NCBI GenBank assembly: GCA_030621865.1 | Contig: JAUXGW010000008.1 | Coordinates: 1 to 33,200 of the forward strand | From: Actinomycetes bacterium | GTDB taxonomy: Bacteria > Actinomycetota > Acidimicrobiia > Acidimicrobiales > Microtrichaceae | Length of the DNA stretch: 33,200 nucleotides | Direction: 5' to 3' | Part shown: piece after piece, positions 17,874-26,409 of the stretch | How the letters are laid out: each line of letters begins with the position of its first letter | Position numbering within the stretch: position 1 is the stretch's first letter | The notes under the pieces: generated by a model | The model's input: the letters and a program-made list of their open reading frames with translations, nothing else | Databases searched by the model: none | What the model was told of the DNA's origin: nothing | Program-made: the position numbers and the translations under genes

Positions 17874-19376
17874 TCAGCGCACAGCCAACGACGATTCGAT
17901 CACAGCTTTGGCGACCGGTCCGGCAACTCTGCCTCCGGTCTGGCTCGAGCCTCCATCGAGGTTGTTGACGATCACAGCCACTGCCACTGTGGGTTCTTCG
18001 GAGGGTGGCCCCGCAAATGCGATTATCCAGGCGTGGGATGTGGGTGGCTCCGTTCCCAGCTGGGCCGTTCCGGTCTTGGCACCGACTTCGGCGTCCGGAA
18101 TCTGCAGGACTGCGCCGGTGCCGTTCTCCACCACACCAATCATTCCCTCCCGGAGGGTCTCGGCGACATTCGGGTTGAATGCAGTGCGCCAGATTTCCGG
18201 ATCGAACCGATCAACCACATCCCCATTGCGGGAACGAATCGTGGACATGACGTGGGGAGTCATGATCTCACCCTCATTCGCCACCGCTGCGGCCACAAGC
18301 GCCATCTGCAACGGCGTGGCGGCAACGTCATTCTGACCTATGCCGGTCTGGGCCAGTCGGGGCGCGTCTTCGACCACCGGCGCCTTTCCCTCCGGTTCGG
18401 AAACGACAGCACCGAAGTCAGTGGGATACCTGGACTCGGCCGGATTCGGAAGATCCAGTGGGGGAATGTCATTGAATCCGGCAGATTCGGCGGCATCGAT
18501 CATTCCGTCATCGCCGACCTGTTCAACCGCCATCTGGGCGAATGACGAGTTGCAGCTCTTGGCCAGAATCGTGAACAGGGTCCCTCCACATTCCGATTGC
18601 CCAAAGTTGAAGATCGGCCGGTTCGTCAGTGGCGGTGTGTACTGCCTGACCACCGGATATGCGGGTTCGGTCTCCGTAACGGTTCCCTGGGTGAGACCGC
18701 CGGCAGCGGTTACAACCTTGAAGGTTGAACCCGGGAAGTATCGCTCCCTGTAGGTGTGTGCCAACAGAGGTTTACCTTCGGCGAGGCCATAGAGCCCCTT
18801 TGAATCCTCCGCCTTCTCGGTGTCATTGCTCGAAATCAGGTTCGGATCGTAGGTTGGATTCGAATAGAGAGCCAAGATCTCCCCGCTGCGAGGATCCAGC
18901 GCAACCACAGAACCCTGTCGACCGTCCAGGGCGTCCTTGGCAACACCCTGTATGTCCTTGCGCACCGTCAGCACCACGTCACCCTCGGTGGATTCATCAG
19001 TCCACAGACTGTCGAGCTGATTCAGTTCCAGCGCCGGCGTCCTGCCCGCCAGATCGTCGTTGTACGTACGTTCCACGCCGTCGGAACCCAGGTTGAACGA
19101 GTAGTAACCAGTGACATGCGCAAAAAGGTCGCCTTCCGGATACACCCTCTGGTAACTGAGTGCCTCTCGCCGCGCTTCGCTGAAGGCCAGAACTGCCCCA
19201 TCGGCGGAGTCAATGCTTCCCCGTGGTTGGTTGAAGTCGCGCTGAAGAGCGCGGGTGTTCTCCGGCCGATCGTTGATCTCATGCGCCTGGAAGAACTGCA
19301 CTTGATTCAACTTCAGGAACAGCGCGACATACATGATCAGAATGCCTGCGCCGAGGAGACGGATCTGGCGATTCAT
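17874..19376 (-). CDS. pbpA: Penicillin-binding protein PbpA (class B transpeptidase)
   Basis: 'YFPGSTFKVVTAAGG' (SxxK), 'KSCNSSFA' (SxN), 'AKTGTAQLG' (KTG). ATGA overlap with rodA. Confidence 0.95.
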   Translation of the reverse strand: MNRQIRLLGAGILIMYVALFLKLNQVQFFQAHEINDRPENTRALQRDFNQPRGSIDSADGAVLAFSEARREALSYQRVYPEGDLFAHVTGYYSFNLGSDGVERTYNDDLAGRTPALELNQLDSLWTDESTEGDVVLTVRKDIQGVAKDALDGRQGSVVALDPRSGEILALYSNPTYDPNLISSNDTEKAEDSKGLYGLAEGKPLLAHTYRERYFPGSTFKVVTAAGGLTQGTVTETEPAYPVVRQYTPPLTNRPIFNFGQSECGGTLFTILAKSCNSSFAQMAVEQVGDDGMIDAAESAGFNDIPPLDLPNPAESRYPTDFGAVVSEPEGKAPVVEDAPRLAQTGIGQNDVAATPLQMALVAAAVANEGEIMTPHVMSTIRSRNGDVVDRFDPEIWRTAFNPNVAETLREGMIGVVENGTGAVLQIPDAEVGAKTGTAQLGTEPPTSHAWIIAFAGPPSEEPTVAVAVIVNNLDGGSSQTGGRVAGPVAKAVIESSLAVR

Positions 19377-20713
19377 CGGGCCAGCACCGGCTGGGGCACT
19401 CGCCTTGACGCCCCATCGGAGATCCTCAACAGCAGTGCCAGGAGCACGTAGTTGGCAACCAGGGAGGATCCGCCGTAGCTGACAAACGGCAGGGTGATGC
19501 CCGTGAGAGGCAGCAGGCGAATGACTCCACCGACGATGATGAAGGCTTGGACTCCGATCAACGTGGTCAGACCAACTGCCAGCAGAGACCCGAAGCTGTC
19601 ACTGCAACGACGGGCTATTCGCAATCCACTACCTACCATCAGCAGGAATGCGCACAGCACCGCAGTTGATCCGAGCAGCCCCAGTTCCTCAGCGATGATC
19701 GCGAAAATGAAGTCGGTCTCCTCGAATGGAATGCGCCCGGAAATCCCCAGACCCGGCCCCGTGCCGACAACCCCACCCCAGGACAACGCGTAGACCGACT
19801 GAACGATCTGATACCCGACGCCCTGCGGATCCGTCCACGGGTCGAGCCAGATCTCAACTCGCTGTTGAACGTGGCTGAACTGGCGGTAGGCCAGTGCTGC
19901 GCCCGCTGCGAACAGGATGAACCCGGCAACCAGATATGCCGCCCGACCCGTGGCGACCCACAGCATCACCACGAACAACACGAAGAACAGCAGCGCCGAG
20001 CCCAGATCTCGCTGGAATATCATCACCGCCAGCGCCACTCCCCAGGCGAGGAGAATCGGCGCAAAGTGTTTCGGATCGGGAATGCTCAATGGGCCCAATC
20101 GGAACGTGGCCACGCTCAACAGTTCGCGGTTTTCCTGCAGGTAGCCGGCAAAGAAAATCGCCAGCGCAATCTTGGCGAACTCACCCGGCTGAAATCCGAC
20201 GGGGCCGAGACTCACCCAGATCCGGGATCCATTGATCTCATTCCCGAACACCGGCAGCAGTGGCATCAACAGGAGCAAAACGCCGATCAACCCAAAGGTG
20301 TACCGATACCGCTGGAGAACCTTGATGTCCCTCACCAGAACCAGCGTGAGCACGAAACAGGTGATCCCTGCGGCGGTCCAGGCGGCCTGGAGCCCGGCGA
20401 GGTCATCGTTGAGGCGGGCAATGAACACGTAACCCATCCCGTTGAGAAGCGCCGCCAAAGGCAACAACAGTGCGTCCGCTGCGGGAGCCACCCTGCGAAC
20501 CACAAGGTGAGCCACCAGGACCAGAGCCAGTACCGCTGCCAGAAATGGGCCGATGTTGGCCGGAACGGAAGCGTTGCGTCCCAAGCTCGCAAGTGCGTAG
20601 AGCCCGACGATCACGATGAACGCCAGGATCAACAGTCCAAGTTCGGTGGTACGTCTACGACCCGAAACCAGGGCGACCGCATCTTCGCTTGCGGCTCTGG
20701 TGGGAACAGTCAC
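19373..20713 (-). CDS. rodA: FtsW/RodA/SpoVE family peptidoglycan polymerase
   Basis: Polytopic; 'FQPGEFAKIALAIFFAGYL', 'FQRDLGSALLFF', 'GGVVGTGPGLG', 'LLPLTGITLPFVSYGGSSLVANYVLLALLLRIS'. Confidence 0.96.
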   Translation of the reverse strand: MTVPTRAASEDAVALVSGRRRTTELGLLILAFIVIVGLYALASLGRNASVPANIGPFLAAVLALVLVAHLVVRRVAPAADALLLPLAALLNGMGYVFIARLNDDLAGLQAAWTAAGITCFVLTLVLVRDIKVLQRYRYTFGLIGVLLLLMPLLPVFGNEINGSRIWVSLGPVGFQPGEFAKIALAIFFAGYLQENRELLSVATFRLGPLSIPDPKHFAPILLAWGVALAVMIFQRDLGSALLFFVLFVVMLWVATGRAAYLVAGFILFAAGAALAYRQFSHVQQRVEIWLDPWTDPQGVGYQIVQSVYALSWGGVVGTGPGLGISGRIPFEETDFIFAIIAEELGLLGSTAVLCAFLLMVGSGLRIARRCSDSFGSLLAVGLTTLIGVQAFIIVGGVIRLLPLTGITLPFVSYGGSSLVANYVLLALLLRISDGASRRVPQPVLAR

Positions 20714-22113
20714 GGACCGGGTGTGGCAGCCGCGGTGGTCGGCGGCCGGGCTGTGGTGGTTGTGGTGGTTGTAGTGGTCGTAGTAGTCGAAGTAGTGGTG
20801 GTGTTGAAGTTCTCGAGTCGCCGCACTGCGGCTGCCTTAGTGCTGAAAGTGCTTCCCTCACGCACCACAGCGCTGTCGGACGGGGTCATGTCGGCCACCG
20901 ACAAATCTGTCGTTTCAATTTCGGTGGGATGGATCCAGAGCACCGGAGTGCCCTGGTAGAGAGCCAGGAAACCGTCGTCGTCCTCCGACACGTACCAGCC
21001 CTGTCTCGACGTGAACGCGATGGCACCGACGGCCAGAGCCATGATTCCGAAAAGCGCCAACACAAACGCCGCGGTCCGCCAACGGTTGGCTCTCGCAGAT
21101 TCCGCCTTTGCCGAGGAGGAGTCCTCCTGGCCGTCAGAAGCGCCACCGGCGAGCGCCGCTATCTCCGGATCACCGTCGACCGATGCGGAAGGGTCCGACG
21201 GTGCTGGTAGGTCGGTCTCGGTTGACTCAGCGGGCTCCGGGCTCTCGTTCTGGTCGGCTGATCCAGCATCGGCCGGCTCCGGAGTGGCAACAACGGCCAG
21301 AACCGTTTCGGTGTGCGGACCATGCTCATCCGAGAGATCGACTGCCGGTGTCGTGATCCGGCGGCAGCGGTCGCCGACCGGCGCTCTCTCGGTGTCGCTT
21401 CCCGCAACGTCGACCACCACCGCTGTGATGTTGTCGCGGCCGCCCGAGGCATCAGCTTCCGCCACCAGTCGCCTCGACACCACCTCTGGATCATCTTCTG
21501 CGGCAAGGATCTCTGATATCCGGACGTCATCGAGTTCGTTGGTCAGGCCATCACTGCACAGGAGCAGGCGGTCACCTTCGCGGGGTTCCAGCAGCCAGGC
21601 ATCGACCACCACCAATGGCTCCACGCCAAGGGCTCTGGTGAGAACGTTCTTCTGCGGGTGATCCACCGCATCCTCCGCGGTTATGCGGCCCTCCTGAACC
21701 AGTGTCTCCACCAGGGAATGGTCCTCGGTCAGTTGGGTCATGGCGCCGCCGGCCATCAAGTAGACGCGGCTGTCTCCAACATTGAGAACCGCGACCTCGT
21801 CCCGGTCGTCGCGGCGGACCAGGCCGACCACACAAACCGTGGTCCCCATGCCGAGCAGATCGGGGTCCTGTGCGGATTGCTCGGAAACTTCCCGATTCGC
21901 CCGATGGACTGCCCGGACCAGGTCGTCGAGTGAACGGTTGCCCTCAACCGCTGACAGGACTTCCACAGTGGCTTGCGAGGCAACCTCTCCAGCACGGTGG
22001 CCGCCCATTCCATCAGCAACGACAGCCAGACCGTCCGCGGCCAGATACGAGTCCTCGTTGGCATCTCGAACCTGCCCGACCTCCGAAGTGGAACCGATCT
22101 CCAGACGGATCAT
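20710..22113 (-). CDS. pstP: PP2C-family protein phosphatase with TM helix and Thr-rich C-terminus
   Basis: 'SDVGQVRDANEDS'-type 'SEVGQVRDANEDSYLAADGLAVVADGMGGHRAGEVAS', 'VGDSRVYL', 'LCSDGLTNEL', 'GGRDNITAVVVDV'; TM 'TAAFVLALFGIMALAVGAIAF'. Confidence 0.94.
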   Translation of the reverse strand: MIRLEIGSTSEVGQVRDANEDSYLAADGLAVVADGMGGHRAGEVASQATVEVLSAVEGNRSLDDLVRAVHRANREVSEQSAQDPDLLGMGTTVCVVGLVRRDDRDEVAVLNVGDSRVYLMAGGAMTQLTEDHSLVETLVQEGRITAEDAVDHPQKNVLTRALGVEPLVVVDAWLLEPREGDRLLLCSDGLTNELDDVRISEILAAEDDPEVVSRRLVAEADASGGRDNITAVVVDVAGSDTERAPVGDRCRRITTPAVDLSDEHGPHTETVLAVVATPEPADAGSADQNESPEPAESTETDLPAPSDPSASVDGDPEIAALAGGASDGQEDSSSAKAESARANRWRTAAFVLALFGIMALAVGAIAFTSRQGWYVSEDDDGFLALYQGTPVLWIHPTEIETTDLSVADMTPSDSAVVREGSTFSTKAAAVRRLENFNTTTTSTTTTTTTTTTTTARPPTTAAATPGP

Positions 22114-22589
22114 CGGAACTCCAGAATGACGTTGCCGATCTGAATTCGATCACCGGGCCGGGCATGCATCTGCCCCACGGCTCTCACGCCATTGAGCCAG
22201 GTTCCGTTGGTTGAACCGAGGTCCTCCACAAACACCGAACTGTCTCGCTGAAACACACGCGAATGCACTTGGGACACGTACTGCTCATCGAGAACCACCG
22301 AGCACCCGGGGGCCCGTCCCAACGTGAGGTCCTCACCAAGGGGGTAATCCGAGCCGGCCCGCGCCACCGGCTCCACCACTGTCAGCTTCGTCGGGACCGA
22401 CCCTTTCTTGCTTGACCGAACCGACTTGATCTTCGGTGGTTTCGAAGGCGGCGGAACAGCGGCCGATTCGGGGGCGACCTTGGGCGGAGTGACCTCAGCC
22501 CAAACCGCTCGAAGAACGCGCAGGAAGAACAGATACAACAATGCGAGGAGGCACAACTTCAGAACGGTGAGCAGCTGCTCCGGCATCAC
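22110..22589 (-). CDS. fhaB: FHA domain protein FhaB (FipA-type)
   Basis: N-terminal TM; 'LTLGRAPGCSVVLDEQYVSQVHSRVFQRDSSVFVEDLGSTNGTWLNG'. ATGA overlap with pstP. Confidence 0.92.
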   Translation of the reverse strand: MMPEQLLTVLKLCLLALLYLFFLRVLRAVWAEVTPPKVAPESAAVPPPSKPPKIKSVRSSKKGSVPTKLTVVEPVARAGSDYPLGEDLTLGRAPGCSVVLDEQYVSQVHSRVFQRDSSVFVEDLGSTNGTWLNGVRAVGQMHARPGDRIQIGNVILEFR

Positions 22590-22595
22590 ATGACC

Positions 22596-23258
22596 CTAGG
22601 ACGCTTCAAAGGTGACAGCCGTGTTTCCGAACCTGATCTCGTCACCATCGGAGAGGATGTGGGCGGCGTTCAGCTTCACACCGTTCACCTTGGTGCCGTT
22701 GGTCGATCCGAGATCGGCAACCTGGAAGTTCGTGCCCGTCGGGCGGATCTCGGCATGATGGCGGCTCACGTTGGGATCAGCCAGCACAATCGTGCAGTCA
22801 CTCTGGCGGCCAACCGAGACCACGTATTCTCCCAATGGAACCCGGTCCCCGGTTGAAAGCCGCAACGATCCGGGTGGCGAAGCACCATCGGACTCGTGGA
22901 ACATACCCTCCACACGCAGAACCCCCTTGCGAAGTGATTCGTCCGTGATCAGCTGGACCTCAACACCACCAACAAACGCATATCCCTCATCCCGAGCATG
23001 TTCCCTTGCCGCATCGGCGAGTTCCCGCGTGAGCGTCTGGGAGATCGGCTCGAGTTGTTCACGATCCTCCGGGGACAGGAAGAAGCTGAATTGGTTCGGA
23101 ACGATGGTGCTGCCACCCACCGACACAGATCGATTGTTGTCCATTTCGCGTTCGAGCTTCCGTCCGAATTCCACAGGTTTGACCGTGCTCTTGAACACGC
23201 GCGAGAAGGCGCCTTCAACAGCTTGTTCGAGACGGCTCTCAAAGCCACGGACACCCAT
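22596..23258 (-). CDS. fhaA: FhaA: DUF3662 plus FHA domain protein
   Basis: 'MGVRGFESRLEQAVEGAFSRVFKSTVKPVEFGRKLEREMDNNRSV' (DUF3662) and 'VSVGRQSDCTIVLADPNVSRHHAEIRPTGTNFQVADLGSTNGTKVNG' (FHA). Start at 23258 rather than the ORF start at 23393. Confidence 0.93.
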   Translation of the reverse strand: MGVRGFESRLEQAVEGAFSRVFKSTVKPVEFGRKLEREMDNNRSVSVGGSTIVPNQFSFFLSPEDREQLEPISQTLTRELADAAREHARDEGYAFVGGVEVQLITDESLRKGVLRVEGMFHESDGASPPGSLRLSTGDRVPLGEYVVSVGRQSDCTIVLADPNVSRHHAEIRPTGTNFQVADLGSTNGTKVNGVKLNAAHILSDGDEIRFGNTAVTFEAS

Positions 23259-23371
23259 TGCCCAAACGATAGACGCCTCATGTGACGGAATCGCCCCGAG
23301 GGATCCTGATGGGAACTCCCCGATGCCGACGGTTGAAGCTACGTATGGCCAGCAGGGGGCGGTGTCCATCG

Positions 23372-23399
23372 AGGTCCATCCAGCAAGGTCCATCCAGCA
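23372..23399. repeat. 14-bp tandem direct repeat (AGGTCCATCCAGCA x2)
   Basis: Two exact adjacent copies at 23372-23385 and 23386-23399, followed by a third partial 'agg', in the intergenic region between fhaA and tRNA-Leu. Confidence 0.75.
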
Positions 23400-23465
23400 A
23401 GGAGGCTGTGTTGAGCCGGCGTTGAGGCTGCCTCGAGACTGTGCGCTACCATCGACCGTTCACTC

Positions 23466-23552
<87 letters not shown>

Positions 23553-23614
23553 CTCGGCTCACCTGCTCTGGAACTGGTGTCGACCTTTGCCCGGCGACCT
23601 GCGAGCATGAACGC

Positions 23615-24211
23615 ATGGGTCGCCAAATCCACGGAAGCAGACGGATCCTGTTGATCGTTTCGTTCGTGACGACAGCGTTGTTCGTCGCAGCGTGCTCGGG
23701 CGGAGGCGGCGACGACAGCACGGCTTCGTCGTCGGACTCGACCGACACGGAGAGCACCGAAGAGTCCACCACCACCGCCGAAGAGACCACCACCACTGCA
23801 CCTGGAGGTGATCTCGTCGGAACCTGGACCGCTGGAGCTCAGGACATCGTCAATGCAAACACCGCGAACCTCGGTGGAGTGGCCGGAATGGAGTGCAGTG
23901 GCGCGCTCCTGCTCACGTTCGGAGAAGATTCCGGATTCACGAACACCGGTGACATCTCATGCAGCGTCGGCGGAGTCGCCGCTGTGGGGTCAGTCACGAG
24001 CAGCGGCAAATGGGCCGTGACAGAACCCGGCCTCGTGGCAATCTCAGAAACCGTCACCACGGGTGGTGTCGAGATGGGTGGAGTCAGCCTGCCTGCTCCC
24101 ACCGGAGTCGGCGACGGCGTTTTCGAGTACTCGGTCGACGGTGACACCTTGCGGCTCACGTTCACCGACCCCAGTGTGGGAACCGTGACCCAGACCTGGG
24201 TCCGGGCCTGA
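23615..24211 (+). CDS. Predicted lipoprotein of unknown function
   Basis: Lipobox 'ALFVAACSGG', acidic/Thr linker 'STASSSDSTDTESTEESTTTAEETTTTAPGG', then a beta-rich domain. Start ATG at 23615; the earlier ORF start lies before the tRNA. Confidence 0.8.
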   Translation: MGRQIHGSRRILLIVSFVTTALFVAACSGGGGDDSTASSSDSTDTESTEESTTTAEETTTTAPGGDLVGTWTAGAQDIVNANTANLGGVAGMECSGALLLTFGEDSGFTNTGDISCSVGGVAAVGSVTSSGKWAVTEPGLVAISETVTTGGVEMGGVSLPAPTGVGDGVFEYSVDGDTLRLTFTDPSVGTVTQTWVRA

Positions 24212-24224
24212 GCATCGAACCGCC

Positions 24225-25316
24225 TTGACCTACGTACTACTCGTGGGCGGATTCGTGGCGCTTCTGGCGGGTGCCGAGTTTCTGGTCGGCGGTGCCAGCA
24301 GTCTGGCCGTGCGCACGGGATTGTCGCCCCTGGTCGTAGGGCTGACCGTGGTGGCCTTCGGCACGGCCGCACCCGAGCTGGCAGTGAGCATCCGCTCAAC
24401 CTGGCAAGGCCAGAGCGGGATCGCCGTGGGCAACGTGATCGGAAGCAACATCACGAATGTCCTCATGGTGCTTGGATTGTCAGCCGCTCTGGGCGGAGCC
24501 CTTCACGTTGCCCGACAAATTGTGCGCACCGACGTTCCAATCATGATCCTGGCCACCCTCGTGGTGTTCGTCATGTCACTCAACGGCTACCTCGGTCGCC
24601 TTGAAGGCGCGGTGCTGTTCAGCGGGATCGTGGTATACGTCATCTGGACCGTCAGAAGAGCCAGATCGGAAAGTGTTTCGGACCCGGAACCGCCGGACGG
24701 CATCCAGGTTGTCACCTTGCCCAGAGAGATCACCCAGATCGTGGGCGGAGTTGTGGCCTTGGCGATCGGGGCGAGTTGGCTCGTGGATTCGGCTTCGGAA
24801 ATCGCCAACTCCCTGGGCGTCTCGGATCTTGTGGTCGCTCTCACCGTGGTCGCCTTTGGCACCAGTGCTCCCGAGTTGGCCACCTCGCTGGTGGCTGCCC
24901 GCAAAGGCAAAGGTGACCTGGCGGTGGGAACCGTGATCGGCTCCAACATATTCAACCTGCTGGCAGTCCTCGGCCTGACTGCATTTCTGGCACCCGACGG
25001 GCTGGCGATCCCCGATGACGCCCTCCGGCTGGACATGCCGGTGATGCTCGCGGTGGCAGTGGCGTGCCTGCCCATCTTCTTCGATGGCTTCATCATCCGT
25101 CGGTGGGAAGGTGCGGTGTTGTTCGCCTTCTACGTCGCGTACCTGACGTTCATTGTGCTCGATGCCACAGGCAGCGGACTGACCCATCCGTTCGGAGTGG
25201 TGATGGGAGTGTTCGTCCTGCCGATGACGGGACTCACCCTGCTGGCGATCGGACTGAAATCGATACGACAAAGCAATCTCCGCAAGGCGGACTCAGGCCG
25301 AACGGGAGCCGACTGA
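24225..25316 (+). CDS. Calcium/sodium antiporter of the CaCA family (YrbG-like)
   Basis: Duplicated alpha-repeats 'GTAAPELAVSIRS...GNVIGSNITNVL' and 'GTSAPELATSLVAARKGKGDLAVGTVIGSNIFNLL'. TTG start assumed. Confidence 0.93.
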   Translation: MTYVLLVGGFVALLAGAEFLVGGASSLAVRTGLSPLVVGLTVVAFGTAAPELAVSIRSTWQGQSGIAVGNVIGSNITNVLMVLGLSAALGGALHVARQIVRTDVPIMILATLVVFVMSLNGYLGRLEGAVLFSGIVVYVIWTVRRARSESVSDPEPPDGIQVVTLPREITQIVGGVVALAIGASWLVDSASEIANSLGVSDLVVALTVVAFGTSAPELATSLVAARKGKGDLAVGTVIGSNIFNLLAVLGLTAFLAPDGLAIPDDALRLDMPVMLAVAVACLPIFFDGFIIRRWEGAVLFAFYVAYLTFIVLDATGSGLTHPFGVVMGVFVLPMTGLTLLAIGLKSIRQSNLRKADSGRTGAD

Positions 25317-25333
25317 GGGAGCCCCTCCGACGT

Positions 25334-26326
25334 TCAGGTCGAAGATCGGTAGTTGGCCCAGATTTCGTCGACCGCGGCGGTGGGAGTGGTGTCACCACTG
25401 CGAACGCTGGCCTCGCTTGCCTTCAGCAACTCGGCGATGTCTCCACGGGAGGCCAGATCATCATGCAGTCGACTCTCGAGCATCGACCACATCCAGCCGA
25501 CCTGCTGATCACGTCGCTTCTGATCCAGTTCACCGGTGGCGCCCATCTTCTGGCGGTGTAACTCGATCTCTCCCCAGAGTTCATCCAGACCCCAATTGTC
25601 CAAACCCGAGCAGGTGACCACCGGAGGAATCCAGGTCTCCGTGGCCGGCGACATCAGGTGCACTGCCATCCGATAGTCAGCCGCAGCCCGCTCAGCCGCA
25701 GCGACATTGTCGCCATCGGCCTTGTTCACGGCGATCATGTCGGCCAACTCGAGAATGCCCTTCTTGATGCCCTGGAGTTCGTCGCCGGCGCCGGCGAGCA
25801 TCAACACAAGGAAGAAATCGACCATCTGCGACACCATGTGCTCAGATTGGCCGACACCCACCGTTTCCACGAGGATCACATCGAAGCCGGCGGCCTCACA
25901 GATCAGGATCGTCTCCCTTGTGGCCCTGGCGACTCCACCAAGGGTGTCCCCAGCCGGTGAAGGTCGGATGAACGAATCAGGATCAACCGCCAGGCGCTCC
26001 ATTCGCGTCTTGTCGCCAAGAATCGAACCGCCAGTTCTCGAGCTGGTGGGATCCACGGCCAGCACGGCGACGCTGAGTCCCCGGGCTGTGAGGTTCACCC
26101 CGAGCTGATCGATGAAGGTGCTCTTGCCGACACCCGGAACGCCGGTGATCCCCACACGGTGGGAACCACCGGTGTGAGGGAGGAGGTCCTTGAGCACCTT
26201 CTGGGCAACCCCACGGTGCTCGATGTTGCGCGACTCCACAAGCGTGATCGCGCGTGCGAGCACCGCAGGGTCTCGGGCGAGCACACCTTCGACATACTCG
26301 GGAACTCCGAGAACAACTGTCATCAC
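25334..26326 (-). CDS. meaB: Methylmalonyl-CoA mutase-associated GTPase MeaB (ArgK/MMAA)
   Basis: 'HRVGITGVPGVGKSTFIDQLG', 'VLAVDPTSSRTGGSILGDKTRM', 'FIRPSPAGDTLGGVARATRETILICEAAGFDVILVETVGVGQSE', 'MIAVNKADGDN'. Confidence 0.95.
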   Translation of the reverse strand: MMTVVLGVPEYVEGVLARDPAVLARAITLVESRNIEHRGVAQKVLKDLLPHTGGSHRVGITGVPGVGKSTFIDQLGVNLTARGLSVAVLAVDPTSSRTGGSILGDKTRMERLAVDPDSFIRPSPAGDTLGGVARATRETILICEAAGFDVILVETVGVGQSEHMVSQMVDFFLVLMLAGAGDELQGIKKGILELADMIAVNKADGDNVAAAERAAADYRMAVHLMSPATETWIPPVVTCSGLDNWGLDELWGEIELHRQKMGATGELDQKRRDQQVGWMWSMLESRLHDDLASRGDIAELLKASEASVRSGDTTPTAAVDEIWANYRSST

Positions 26327-26409
26327 CGGCGAGATTACCCGCGGCTGGTCGGCGGCAATGATTGACTCCCGATGGGTACCAACAGGATTCGGGTGGCAAA
26401 CTGCCGCTC

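Noticed and set aside
19865-20959. 364-aa + strand ORF
   Set aside because: Antisense to rodA and the pstP C-terminus, which have strong family motifs; the translation is low-complexity and Gln/Arg/His/Val-rich, a typical shadow ORF in high-GC DNA.
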